In this document: positions 36,292 to 48,612 of the stretch, in pieces | Numbering within the stretch: position 1 is the stretch's first letter | How the letters are laid out: each line of letters starts with the position of its first letter | From: Halichoerus grypus | Taxonomy: Eukaryota > Chordata > Mammalia > Carnivora > Phocidae | Reading direction: 5' to 3' | Assembly (NCBI RefSeq): GCF_964656455.1 | Contig: NC_135715.1 | Span: 78,277,414 to 78,341,413 of the forward strand | Length of the DNA stretch: 64,000 bases | Notes under the pieces: generated by a model | What the model was told of the DNA's origin: nothing | Database searches by the model: none | Seen by the model: the letters and a program-made list of their open reading frames with translations, nothing else | Program-made: the position numbers and the translations under genes

Positions 36292-36720
36292 AAATGTTAC
36301 AGTAAATTTAAATCACACAAAGCCAGTCATTTCAAATTCTAAAAACCAAATCTGTGCTCTCCCATTTTCATTGACTTTTCTTTGTTCCCATTTTCCCTGA
36401 GCTATTAAATTATTAGATTGTTCTTAGAGTTCTAGGAACTTTGTGGTTCCCCCCCCCTTTTTTTTTTTTTTACAGATTTTTATTTATAGAGGTTCCCTTT
36501 AGAGCCTAAAGTCACCTGTTTTGCCTTCCCTTTAGATTCCAGATTTGTGTCTACATAAACATATAAAGAACAAAACCAGTTGTTGTATTGCTTATAGTAT
36601 ACTGGACCCATTCAGTGTTCTTATTTCTATAAATTAAGTTAGGACCCTTACGTCTCCCGCCCCACCTATTTCCTACCACGGGCTCCTCTAACGTGACTTC
36701 CTTGTTTTCCTTCTCCACAG

Positions 36721-37303
36721 GCTGGACTCTGTGAAGCTGAGCAGGAACAGATGAGGAAGATCCTCTACCAGAAGGAATCTAATTACAACAGGCTGAAGAG
36801 GGCCAAAATGGACAAGTCCATGTTTGTGAAAATCAAAACCCTGGGGATTGGTGCCTTTGGAGAAGTGTGCCTTGCTTGTAAGGTGGACACTCATGCCCTA
36901 TATGCCATGAAGACCCTGAGGAAGAAGGATGTCCTGAACCGAAATCAGGTGGCCCACGTCAAGGCCGAAAGGGACATCCTGGCCGAGGCGGACAACGAGT
37001 GGGTGGTCAAACTCTACTACTCCTTCCAAGACAAGGACAGCCTGTACTTTGTGATGGACTACATCCCAGGGGGCGACATGATGAGCCTGCTGATCCGGAT
37101 GGAGGTCTTCCCTGAGCACCTGGCCCGGTTCTACATCGCAGAGTTGACTCTGGCCATTGAGAGTGTCCACAAGATGGGCTTCATCCACCGAGACATCAAG
37201 CCAGACAACATTTTGATAGATCTTGATGGTCACATCAAACTGACAGACTTTGGCCTCTGCACTGGGTTCAGGTGGACTCACAATTCCAAATACTACCAGA
37301 AAG
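36721..37303 (+). CDS. LATS2: LATS2 coding exon 5 (N-lobe and catalytic loop)
   Basis: The acceptor is TTCTCCACAG and the donor AAAG|GTATTG. The exon is 583 bases, entering in phase 0 and leaving in phase 1. It completes the MOB-binding helix (AGLCEAEQEQMRKILYQKES) and then starts the kinase domain. Visible elements are the glycine loop LGIGAFGEV (36841-36867), the ATP-binding lysine in YAMK (36910-36912), the catalytic HRD (37186-37194) followed by IKPDN, and the DFG metal-binding motif (37246-37254). The long NDR/LATS-specific insert before the activation segment begins at the exon end (FRWTHNSKYYQK). All catalytic residues are intact. If intron 5 were retained the frame would stop after three codons (GIV then stop). 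Confidence 0.97.
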
Positions 37304-38367
37304 GTATTGTATAGACATGCCATGGCCACCTTCTACATCTAGACAGAGCTGAACCATCTAAGGCAGCTCCTTCCCATCCAGGTGGCTCTGGATCATTTTG
37401 AAATTATCTGTTTTCCATTATTTTATAATTTGGCATGACATCCTTTTCTCCCTGAAACAGTACTATGATGTGTGAAAAAAAAAAAGGTTTTTTTTTTAAA
37501 TTAATGGATTCAAGTTTTACTATAGTATTTTTAGGACAATAGGCTATGGGGTGTCATGGGACTTTGGTTGGGAACCATCACTCTGCCCTTATAAAATGAG
37601 CCTTAAAAAATAAGTCTCACAACCTCCCAAGTGTCCTCTCTTCTAGCTAATGTGAATCTATAGGTATCTGTAAGTACAGGTACAGGTTAACTCCATCGTC
37701 TATAGTTTTGCTGGCCATTATGTTACTTGTGACTCAGTTTCTTGACATTGTTATTTTAATACCATGGCTCAGGCTTCTTTTTTTTTTTTTAAGATTTTTT
37801 TTTTTTTTAAGTGATCTCTACACCCATTGTGGGGCTTGAACTCACAACCCCGAGATCAAAAGTTGCACGTTCTATTGACTGAGCCTCATGCTTCTATTTT
37901 TTAACTCAAAACTAACCCTAAATCATTTAATCCATTCCCATTTTCTGGCATTAGAGTCACTTTTGTTTATATTTTTTAAATCCTCTCATGCTTTTCCATG
38001 TTGATCTTGAAACATGTCTTGTCAAACAGGTAGTAGACTTTGGCCAGAGTGCTATGCCTGATACCCCCACAGTTACCTGAGCTTTTTTCCCTGTGCATCA
38101 CACTGTCACCCCACACCGCTCCCAGCTCCTGTCATTGCTTTATCCATCATTCTTAGTGTTTGTGTTACCTCATGACTTGAGTCTCAGACCCAGGAATCAT
38201 GGGCCACCCCTACAGAGCAGTTGGGAAGGATTCTTTCTCATAACATGTCAGGAGCTGAACTGAATTACTTTCCCCTTTGAAGTTGTGGATTTGTTGCATC
38301 GTTGAATAGTGGAAATACACTTTGTTTTTATTCTCTTCTTTCCCTGCCCCTGATTCCTGGGTGAAAG
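37304..38367 (+). other. LATS2 intron 5
   Basis: GTATTG donor; the acceptor reads GGGTGAAAG. It contains one truncated minus-strand short SINE. No other element was identified. Confidence 0.9.
37781..37886 (-). mobile_element. Short Can-SINE variant, head-truncated
   Basis: Two T-runs, then GTGATCTCTACACCCATTGT, GGGGCTTGAACTCACAACCC, ending TTGACTGAGCC without the usual CCAGGCGCC. CTCAGGCTTCT / CTCATGCTTCT flanks. Confidence 0.8.
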
Positions 38368-38550
38368 GGAGCCACATCAGACAGGACAGCATGGAGCCCA
38401 GCGACCTGTGGGACGACGTGTCTAATTGTCGATGTGGAGACAGGCTGAAGACCCTGGAGCAGAGAGCCAGGAAGCAGCACCAGAGGTGTCTGGCACACTC
38501 CCTGGTTGGGACCCCAAATTACATCGCGCCGGAAGTGCTCCTCCGAAAAG
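38368..38550 (+). CDS. LATS2: LATS2 coding exon 6 (activation segment)
   Basis: The exon is 183 bases, phase 1 in and phase 1 out, with donor AAAG|GTGCGT. It encodes the rest of the auto-inhibitory insert (GSHIRQDSMEPSDLWDD, then a basic RARKQHQRC stretch) and the activation loop HSLVGTPNYIAPEVLLRK. The serine codon 38499-38501 is the activation-loop site phosphorylated by MST kinases or autophosphorylation (Ser872 in human). APE lies at 38526-38534. The acceptor is unusual: the bases before the exon read GGGTGAAAG, with A at position -3 and the pyrimidine tract set back upstream (about 38330-38350). Only this AG keeps the reading frame with exon 5. Confidence 0.95.
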
Positions 38551-40421
<1,871 letters not shown>

Positions 40422-41261
40422 TAGCCCATGCATCTGCTTGCTGCAAACACACGTGGTTGTCTGATGAACCCATGAATCTCTGGTCGGCATTTGATCTTTC
40501 ATTCTGAGTAGCGTCGGAGTGTCAGTTGTATATTTTTAAAGTATTATTATTATGACCTATAGAAAAAGTTTTATTTTAATAAGTAAACCCACAAAGTTAG
40601 ACCTGTGTTTTGATGTATATGTATATCTGAAGTTTTACTTGAACCATTGGCCATCCGCCATCTTGAACCATGAGCGGTGAGAAGCAGTAAAGGGGCGCTG
40701 TACATCTGGTCTCTGCTGCCACATGCCTACCTTGCAAAAAACACCGAGAACTTTATGAACTAGACCTAAAGAAATCAGTTATTTCTTTGGATGTTATACT
40801 ACATTATACACTATCTACATTACTGTTTGCAGATTATCAGCTCTGTGGTCGGGCTAGTTGTACATATTTCTAATATCAATTGGAAATAAATAATTACTCT
40901 CAATCATTTAATGCTAAATAATTAGTTTTAGAATGAGAGAATGATAGCCATTATTCTCTGAAATAAATGATTTGATTACTTAAGAAGGACTGAATAGAGA
41001 ATCTGATGAAATCTTTGGAACTTCTTTGAACAGTGCACTTAACCACCAACATAGGTGTTTACTAACAATTCTATGAAGTACTCATATGTCCCAGAGTCCA
41101 TGTTAGACCCTAAATTAATAATCCCTTATTTAGAAAAACTCTAAATGAAGGCTTAGTTTTCATTCACTCTGGTAACAGTAAAAATGGAATTTGACATTAT
41201 CTGTATCCTAATTGAATTGCTGAACCATTCTCTAATTTGCCTGCATGATAATAACCCAATG

Positions 41262-42345
41262 TTTTTATTGTGATAAAATTTACCATTTTAACCATTTTTA
41301 AGTTTACAGTTCAGTGGCATTGAGTGCATTCACAGTGTTGTACAACTGTAACCATTACCTATTTTCAGATATTTTTATCATCCCAAACAGAAACTGTACC
41401 CATTAAGCAATAACTCCCCATTCCTCCCTCCACCAGACTCTGTAACCTCTCTCCGACTTTCTCTGTGAAGTTGCCTAGTCTAGAGCCCTCATGAAAGTGT
41501 AATACCATATTTGTCCTTTCATGACTGGCTTATTTGACTTAGCATAATGTCTTTGAGGTCCATCCATGCTGTAGCACCTGTCAGAATGTCCTTCCTTTTT
41601 AAGGCTGAAGAATATTCCAGTGTATGTGTACAGCACATTTATTTATCCATCATCTGGTGATGGTCACTTGGGCTTTTTCTACCTTTTGGAGTGAACATGA
41701 GTACGTATACAAGTATCTGTTTGAGTTCCTGCTTTCATTTTTGAGGTTATATACCCAGAAGTGGGATGGCCAGATCATATGGTCATTCTATGTTTAACTT
41801 TTTGAGGAACCACCAAACTGTTGGCCCCAGTGGCTGCATGATTTTTCATTCCCATCATCCATGCACGAGGGGTCCAGTTTCTTCACATGCTCATCAACAC
41901 TTATTTTACTTGTTGTTATTTTAATAGAAGTCATCCTAGTGGGTGTGAGGTGGTATCTCATTGTGGTTTTGATTTGTATTTCCTGATGATAGTGATTGAG
42001 CCTCTCTTCGTGTGCTTATTGGGCATTTGTACATCTTTGGAGAATGCCTGTTCCAGTCTTTAGCCCTTTTTTAATCAGGTTGTTTTTGTTGTTGAATTGT
42101 AGAATGTATTCTGGATGTTAATCTCTGATCCGATACATGTTTTGCAAATATATTCTTCCATTCTGGGGGTTACCTTTCCATTCTGTTAATAGTGTCCTTT
42201 GGTGCACAAAAGTTTTAAATTTTGATGAAGCCCATTATATATATTTTTTGTTGTGTTGCCTGTGCTTTTGGTATCCAAGAAATCATTTTCGAATCCAATG
42301 TCATGAAGATTTTTCCCTTTGTTTTCTTCTGTGACTTTTACAGTT
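41262..42345 (-). mobile_element. Antisense old L1 3' half in intron 7
   Basis: Inverted L1 phrases: TTTATTGTGATAAAATTTAC, CTTAGCATAATGTCTTTGAG, GTATATACCCAGAAGTGGG-like wording, TGTGAGGTGGTATCTCATTG and GATGAAGCCCATTATATAT. Decayed. Confidence 0.8.
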
Positions 42346-42980
42346 TTAGCTTTACTAAAACAACTACTCAAGTTCAAACCAGCCCTCCCACCCATATGCC
42401 CACCTGCCTGCATGCCTTACCAATGCCCTGTCACCCCAGCCTGTAGCCTGATAGTTTGGCCTTGCTTTATTCTAAGTATAAATAATAGAGAGTCCCTTAG
42501 GTTTTCTCTTCATAGTAGTTGCTTTTCGTGACAAATGTATTTACTGAATATCCCGATGGCTGGTCTGTGCAGTTGACCGTCACGAACATAGGCCGAGGCC
42601 ATAGGGTCCATCACCTTTATTCTTCTCTGTGAGGTTGTCTTTTTTTTTTTTTTTAAACAAAACCCCAGTTGACCATCTCTTGGCCATAATAAGTACTGAA
42701 TGAGAACCATGATGGTTCAATAGAAATCTGTTGCCATAAGCTAAAGAAATGACTCACAGATGAGCGGCCATTTCATTTTTATGGAAATCACACAATTCTT
42801 TTGCTAAACTGTATTTCTGATAGTCTCTTTTGGTCTGTTTGGCTTCATTACCCCCTGCCTCAGGCTGTGAGCCCCCTACTAAACCGCGCCGGCCTTTGAT
42901 GGCTGCTCAGCTCTGCAACTGCTGCTCCTAGATCTAGTCTAACTGTTCTCCCGTCGTGGAAGTAAAATTATTTAAAAGCC

Positions 42981-43163
42981 GGGCGCCTGGGTGGCTCAGA
43001 TGGTTAAGCGTCTGCCTTCGGCTCAGGTCATGATCCCGGGGTCCCGGGATCGAGTCCCGCATCGGGCTCCCTGCTAGGCAGGGAGCCTGCTTCTCCCTCT
43101 GCCTCTGCCTCTCTCTCTCTCTCTCTCTCTCTGACTCTCATGAATAAATAAAAAAAAAAAAAA
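42981..43163 (+). mobile_element. Can-SINE close upstream of exon 8
   Basis: Head GGGCGCCTGGGTGGCTCAGA, long CT microsatellite (43107-43132) and a long poly(A). TSD AAAATTATTTAAAAGCC at 42964-42980 and 43165-43181. It lies only about 105 bases from the exon 8 acceptor. Confidence 0.93.
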
Positions 43164-43268
43164 AAAAATTATTTAAAAGCCACGTCATCACACACTATCT
43201 CAGAACTGCCCTAAATGGGCCTTAAAATGTGAAAAGAAAGGAAAACTTTGGTTCTGTTGTCTCTTCAG

Positions 43269-43763
43269 GTGATAAACTGGGAGAACACGCTCCACATTCC
43301 AGCCCAGGTCAAGCTGAGCCCCGAGGCCCGGGACCTCATCACCAAGCTGTGCTGCGCTGCCGACCACCGGCTGGGGAGGAATGGGGCCGACGACCTGAAG
43401 GCCCATCCGTTCTTTGGGGCCATTGACTTCTCGAGTGACATCCGGAAGCAGCCGGCCCCCTACATCCCCAAGATCAGCCACCCCATGGACACCTCAAATT
43501 TTGACCCCGTAGATGAAGAAAGCCCTTGGAACGATGCTAGTGAAGACAGCACTAAGGCCTGGGACACACTCACCTCTCCAAATAACAAACACCCTGAGCA
43601 CGCATTTTATGAATTCACTTTCCGAAGGTTCTTTGATGACAATGGCTATCCCTTTAGGTGCCCAAAGCCTTCAGGAGCAGATGCTTCACAGGCTGAGGAC
43701 TCTGATTTGGAAAACTCTGATATGGTGGATCAGACTGAAGGTTGCCAGCCAGTGTACGTGTAG
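43269..43763 (+). CDS. LATS2: LATS2 coding exon 8 (kinase end, hydrophobic motif, stop)
   Basis: The acceptor is TTGTCTCTTCAG; the stop codon TAG is at 43761-43763. The exon encodes 164 residues from VINWENTLHIPAQVKLSPEA to the terminus TEGCQPVYV. It contains the end of the kinase fold (CCAADHRLGRNGADDLKAHP) and the AGC C-terminal tail. The hydrophobic motif is FYEFTFRRFFDDNGYP; its threonine codon at 43617-43619 corresponds to human Thr1041, the MST1/2 activation site. An acidic Ser/Asp-rich tail precedes the stop. The exon continues into the 3'UTR without a further intron visible. Confidence 0.97.
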   Translation: MINWENTLHIPAQVKLSPEARDLITKLCCAADHRLGRNGADDLKAHPFFGAIDFSSDIRKQPAPYIPKISHPMDTSNFDPVDEESPWNDASEDSTKAWDTLTSPNNKHPEHAFYEFTFRRFFDDNGYPFRCPKPSGADASQAEDSDLENSDMVDQTEGCQPVYV

Positions 43764-44081
43764 ACAGTGACTCGCCATCCCCGACACTCTGCTTCTTCAG
43801 AGGTCCAGGGGGCCCAGAGCCGGTTTCCTAACAGGCCTGATGGAGAGTCGAGGTCAGCTTTGTTCAAGTTAGTCCGTTGGTTACTTCACTTGAACTTCTG
43901 GTCTTCACCAAAAACCCCCAAAACAAACAAACAAGCTTTTTAAAAAAGGACTCAAGTCTAGCAGATTCTGGTTGATGGGAGTGGGGGGCAGGTGTCAACA
44001 TTGCTTTGAATTGGAATTGGCTTTTGAGGACCTTCACTGCATTAAGACCATATTTTTAAAAATTTAGTACAGTTTAGAAAG

Positions 44082-44089
44082 AGCACTTA
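44082..44089 (+). promoter_or_regulatory. miR-302/372/373 seed site 1 (8mer)
   Basis: AGCACTTA is a perfect 8mer match (positions 2-8 plus A opposite position 1) to the AAGUGCU seed shared by miR-302, miR-372 and miR-373. Human LATS2 is an established target of miR-372/373 through 3'UTR sites. That this copy is functional is inferred. Confidence 0.7.
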
Positions 44090-44180
44090 TTTTGTTTATA
44101 GCCATTTTTCTTACTAAATTATAGGGATTAACTTTGACAAATCATGCTGCTGTTATTTTCTACATTTGTATTTTATCCAT

Positions 44181-44188
44181 AGCACTTA
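44181..44188 (+). promoter_or_regulatory. miR-302/372/373 seed site 2 (8mer)
   Basis: This is a second AGCACTTA 8mer, 99 bases after the first. Paired sites for this seed family match what is known for human LATS2. Confidence 0.7.
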
Positions 44189-44241
44189 TTCACGTTTAGG
44201 AAAAGACATAAAAACTGAAGAACATGTGATAAGAAATCTCT

Positions 44242-44249
44242 GTGCAATA
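44242..44249 (+). promoter_or_regulatory. miR-25/92/367 seed site (8mer)
   Basis: GTGCAATA is an 8mer match to the AUUGCAC seed of the miR-25/32/92/363/367 family. It lies 54 bases downstream of the second AGCACTTA site, within the same short stretch of the LATS2 3'UTR. Confidence 0.6.
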
Positions 44250-45070
44250 ATGTGTAAAAAAAAAAAAAAAGATAACACTGTTCTGTTATTACTGATACCA
44301 TTTTATTCACACAATGGTTTTTGTTTTATATTTTTTCCCACATTTCAAAATTGTGATATAATGTTAAAAGCTGCTTTTTTTTTTTTTTTTGCTTTTTGCA
44401 TATGATAGTATACTAGAAAGTGTGAGCAAGGTGATTATGTGGGTGTGATTTCAGATGTCTGGTGTGTAGAGTACTGCATGAGCAGGGTTTTTCTATTATA
44501 AAATTACCATATCTTGCCATTCACAGCAGGTTCTGTGAATATGTTTTTACTGAGTATCTTTAAATGAGATGTTCTAGACAGTTTGCTGATAACGTATCGT
44601 GTGGGTGACTTCTTCGCTATGATTGTATCCCTTAGTGTTTTGTTAAAGAAATGCAGATGTGTAACTGAGAAGTGATTTTTGTGTGTGTGTCTTGGGTATG
44701 ATTGGATTCTTTGGGGGGTAAACTTAAACATTTGTCATATACTAAACTCGTATACATCAAAAGGGATTAATTTAGCTATGCCAAAAAATTTAAGTTGCTC
44801 GTGGAACTCAGTCCATCCCGCTCGTCGGTACCCTGTCGCTGGCCTAGCTGATATGTGGAACCCAGCGTCCGCACCACCGGGCAGTCTGCCCGACGCCGTT
44901 CCTGCTGTCCGCGCAGACAGCGGAGGTGTTCTTCCCATGATGAAATCTAATGCTCTCCTGTTCTTTTTTTTTTTTTTTGGTGTGCTGTGAAGTATCAGTC
45001 TTAACTTGGTTTTAAAAACACACTTTTCTAATCTTTGTAAAACAGCAAGGATTATTCAAAGTGACATTGG

Positions 45071-45076
45071 AATAAA
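45071..45076 (+). terminator. Possible proximal poly(A) signal
   Basis: AATAAA in the LATS2 3'UTR, followed by an A-rich stretch. It would give a UTR of about 1.3 kb. There is no strong GT-rich element immediately downstream, so use is uncertain. Confidence 0.35.
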
Positions 45077-45610
45077 AAAATAATTAAGCCATACGTAGTT
45101 TCTTAGAGGTGTAGATGTATATATAACTACATAGATAAACACACAAAATATTCCTTATTTCAAATTAGTATGATTCCTATTTAAAGTGATTTATATCTGA
45201 GTAAAAAGTTAAATTCTTTTTTGCTTTTTAAAAATCTGACGCGTCATATTTTTCATTATATTATTCCACATATTTTTCCTTGAATTTTTTAGCATAATGT
45301 ATCCATTATTTAGTATATATCTAGGCAACAACACTTAGAAGTTTATCAATGTCTAAACTAAGAAAAAAAACAAAAAACAAAAAAAAACAATTCCTTGTGT
45401 ACTGGTTTACATTTGTATGAATGGCAAATTCTGAAGTCTGCTGTGCTTGTATCGTGACTGTCAGTATTTCTGCTATTTTATAGTAACGCCCCGTTATTTA
45501 CAGCGCTCTGACATACTTTCATGTGGTAGGTTCTTTCTCAGGAACTCGATTTAACTATTATTTATTGATATATCATTGCCTTTGAAAAGCTTCTACTGGC
45601 ACAATTTATT

Positions 45611-45616
45611 ATTAAA
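45611..45616 (+). terminator. Likely distal poly(A) signal of LATS2
   Basis: ATTAAA is the commonest variant of the poly(A) hexamer. It is followed about 20-35 bases later by a GT-rich stretch (CTTGGTGTCATGTCGTCCTG). It sits where the AT-rich UTR gives way to ordinary intergenic sequence. Confidence 0.55.
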
Positions 45617-45635
45617 AGTTTGAATCCAAATCCCT

Positions 45636-46046
45636 TGGTGTCATGTCGTCCTGGAATTTGTAATTTCCTGCTTGTATCAGTGTGTTTCTCAGGGATCCGA
45701 ATGCAGCCAGGACTGCCACCTGCTGATGGAAGGCACTATCACGAGAGGGAAGGGAGAGAAGCCTCCCCAGACAGGGTTCTGGCTCAGGGACAAAGGGTCA
45801 GGTGTGGGAAAAATGGGTTTTCAAGTTATACACAGAAAGTCCAGGGCAGGGTGTGGTTCTGTGACCTAGCTTCTCTTCCATAAGCCGGTGACAAAATACA
45901 CCTCACTACGATCGTCAGGTGTGGGATATCAAATACGTATGGTAGGTGATAAAATAAATCCTGATCAGGAGCTGATTCCCCCCGTGTGAGATGCTTAAAC
46001 TGAGAGGACCACTGTAACACCCTGACCTCTGGGGCGTTAACGCATG
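45636..46046. other. Intergenic, just downstream of LATS2
   Basis: Unique-looking sequence with no identified element. Confidence 0.4.
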
Positions 46047-46252
46047 TGGGGCGCCCGGGTGGCTCAGTCAGTTGAGCATCTGCCTTCGGCTCAGCTCATG
46101 ATCCTGGAGTCCCACGATCGAGCCCCTCATCAGGCTTCCTGCTCAGCGGGGAGTTTGCTTCCTCTCCCTCTGCCACTCACCCCGCTCATGCTCTCTCTCT
46201 CTCTCACTTTTATTTTAAATAAAATCTTTTAAAATAAATAAATAAAAATAAA
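46047..46252 (+). mobile_element. Can-SINE
   Basis: Head GGGGCGCCCGGGTGGCTCAG, CT tract, tail of TAAATAAAATCTTTTAAAAT type. Confidence 0.9.
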
Positions 46253-46259
46253 ATGGTTG

Positions 46260-47440
46260 GTGGAATTTCCAGAAAATACTTTGTTTTCTTTTGGTTCATC
46301 TTTTGAGTAGTTAAAATCACATGGTTTAAAAATCAAAACACGTAAAAGGATATACAATAGAATGTCTCCTACTCCTTTTCCTAGCCATTCAATTCACTAT
46401 TCACAGTTTCTTGTGTGTCCTTAGAGAAATGAAACTTTATGCATACACAGCACAAGAAAATGCATACACGTGCACATTTTACCTCTTTTACACAAATGGG
46501 AGAACGTTATGAATACTTTCTGCATCTGTTTTCTTCACTTGGCAATCTAAGCACTCGTCATGCTTTATTATACTATGTGGTATTTCATCACGAAGGTGTA
46601 TTATAATCAGGCCAAGTCCCATATCACTGGACATTTTGGTTTCTGATCTTTTTCTATTATAAATAATGCTGGAATAAATAACCTCTATAGTCATCATTCT
46701 GTGCATGTGCAAGTGCATATATAGGATAGATTCCTGGAGGTGGAATTGCTAGGTCAAAAGTTAAGTGTATTTGCAATTTTTATTGCCAAATTGCCCTGCA
46801 GAGATCTTGGGAGAAACTCTTCTGTGGCTGTCAAAGGCCCTGACCATTTTTCACATGGACTATTTCTCAGGATTGGGTTTGCAGTGAGCAACCTTGAGGG
46901 GTGAAGTAATGTCTCCCTCCCAGACAAAAAAAGCAAGCTTGCTTATTGCTTGCTATAAAAGGGGTAGATTCCTCAGGCTCAGTGTACCTCAGCAGAATCC
47001 CTCTGGGTCTCCTGTGCTTCCCCTGTGGGACTTGGGGGCGAGGAGATTCGTGCAAACACACTGATGCTCATGCTGCTTAATGTACTGTGAGTAATAAAGT
47101 CCTGCGTGCCTGATCCTGGAGTCCCTCGTCTTATTTGAGGATTCATGATAGAGTAACAGGCTAACTTCTTAGCTTATAAGTAGGGTAAAAACAAACCTTA
47201 GACCTGAAAACAGGTATTATGCCAATATATACCCCCCAAAGAAATATATGGGAGTATTTACTTACTGCTTTGCCAACTGCGCAGTATATTGTCAACCTTT
47301 TTGATCTTTGTCCATCGACTAAGTTAGAATACATGTGTGTGTATCTTGATGTACTTTGACATTCCTCTCATTTTGAAAGAGGTTGAGCGTCTTTGTGTAT
47401 GCTTCATATTCATGTGCATATCCTTAAAAAGTAATGGTTC
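46260..47440 (-). mobile_element. Antisense old L1, interrupted
   Basis: Inverted L1 wording at 46500-46800 (TATTATAAATAATGCTGGAA, GGTGGAATTGCTAGGTCAAA, TTTATTGCCAAATTGCCCTG). It resumes at about 47206 (ATTATGCCAATATATA, TGCTTTGCCAACTGCGCAGT, AGAGGTTGAGCGTCTTTGTG). The gap between is the LTR-like insert. Confidence 0.65.
46800..47205 (+). mobile_element. LTR-like insertion (endogenous retrovirus remnant, uncertain)
   Basis: About 400 bases breaking the antisense L1. It has a TATA-like CTATAAAAGGGG (about 46953-46964), a C/G-rich R-like stretch and AATAAAG at about 47093 followed by a GT-rich region (GGAGTCCCTCGTCTT). This is the layout of a solo LTR. No internal viral genes are present. Family unassigned; the exact ends are uncertain. 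Confidence 0.4.
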
Positions 47441-47878
47441 TAATTTTATGCATCATTTGAGTGTTCGTATCTAAGAGAATCCTGAAAGATTTCCATTCAC
47501 TTCCTACTCTTGGACTTCTCTTCCTGCTCAGCTAAAGTGAATTGTTTAACTGGGCCGATGGCCAGACAACAGATTACTGAGAACAGACACTTCAGTGTTT
47601 TGACAGATTCCATAGGAGGTGAATACTCTGCTCAGAACGTTGCAAGGACACAGCCAGGCCTAACTTCAACATATCTGTGGTCATTGCTAGGTGTGATTGG
47701 AGTGCGTTGAGGAAACAAATGCTTACTACATTCCTTCGAAGTTTCCTTCTTCGCACTTGGCATGTTATGTGTCCCTTGATAAATCTAAATGCAAATCTCA
47801 AAGAGAAAAACAGTAGCCAGCATGGCTGGCTTCCTCTGAACCTCCTATGCTCTGACCCATTATTCAGTTGCAAAAAAA
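47441..47878. other. Intergenic, unassigned
   Basis: No recognisable element; short open frames only. Confidence 0.35.
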
Positions 47879-48056
47879 ATTTTTAAGATTTTTATTTATT
47901 TGAGAGAGAGCACAGGCAGGGAGGAGGGGCATAGGGAGTGGGAGCAGCAGACTCCCCGCTGAGCAGGGAGCCGGATGTGGGGCTCGATCCCAGGACCCCG
48001 GGATCATGACCTGAGCCGAAGGCAGACACTTAACCGACTGAGCCACCCAGGCGCCC
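47879..48056 (-). mobile_element. Can-SINE
   Basis: TTTTTAAGATTTTTATTTAT, inverted body, GAGCCACCCAGGCGCCC. TCAGTTGCAAA on both sides. Confidence 0.92.
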
Positions 48057-48612
48057 TCAGTTGCAAATTTTTTAAATGGAGTTTAAAAACTCGTAATACT
48101 TCCTCCAGATTCTACTTATGAACTTTAAAGCCCAGTACTTAGCTAATATTTTATTTCCCCTGGCAAAATTCAGCATAATAAAAGATCTTTGCTATTAAAG
48201 TGCATATTTGTAAGTAGTACTATGCTGGTATTATTAACCAGTAATTATATTCTTTTCCATCAGTAAAGAACTTTTCCTTAGTAAGAGAATTTTCCATTTC
48301 CAAAAGTGGAAACTTAAACTTAGTGGACAAAATGTGCTTATTCATCGTAGAAAGGAAGAAACATTTTATTGTTATTGAACACTGGGATGAAATACATATG
48401 GCCCACTGTTAAAGGGAGAAAACTAGCTTGAATGGCAGCTTTTGTTTTTCTTTTGCAACTCACATCAGACAGTGTTCTAATTTTTGTTCCCATTATTACT
48501 TTAGAAAACTCAAGAGGAAAAGGAGAGCCTACTGTATTTACTGATAGTTTTGCTCACCATATTCTTTCTTCCTGATATTCTTAGGATTTTTATCTTTTCC
48601 TATCTTTTTAGA
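48057..48612. other. Intergenic, unassigned
   Basis: AT-rich stretch between a SINE and the L1 3' end, with nothing identified. Confidence 0.35.

Larger units (their letters stand above)
35332..36720 (+). other. LATS2 intron 4
   Basis: GTAATT donor and TTCTCCACAG acceptor. It contains two Can-SINEs in opposite orientation separated by 90 bases; the remainder is AT-rich and unassigned. Confidence 0.9.
43764..45635 (+). other. LATS2: LATS2 3'UTR
   Basis: This AT-rich, SINE-free stretch follows the stop codon. It is bounded by an ATTAAA hexamer at 45611-45616 followed by a GT-rich downstream element (about 45633-45655). An earlier AATAAA at 45071-45076 could give a shorter form. The UTR carries two AGCACTTA sites and one GTGCAATA site at 44082-44249. 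The length of about 1.9 kb is what I would expect for a mammalian LATS2 3'UTR. The exact cleavage site is inferred. Confidence 0.75.

Noticed and set aside
37304..37314. Exon 5 frame ending GIV-stop
   Set aside because: Intron 5 read-through after a good GTATTG donor; exon 6 restores the conserved protein. It could only matter as a retained-intron form.
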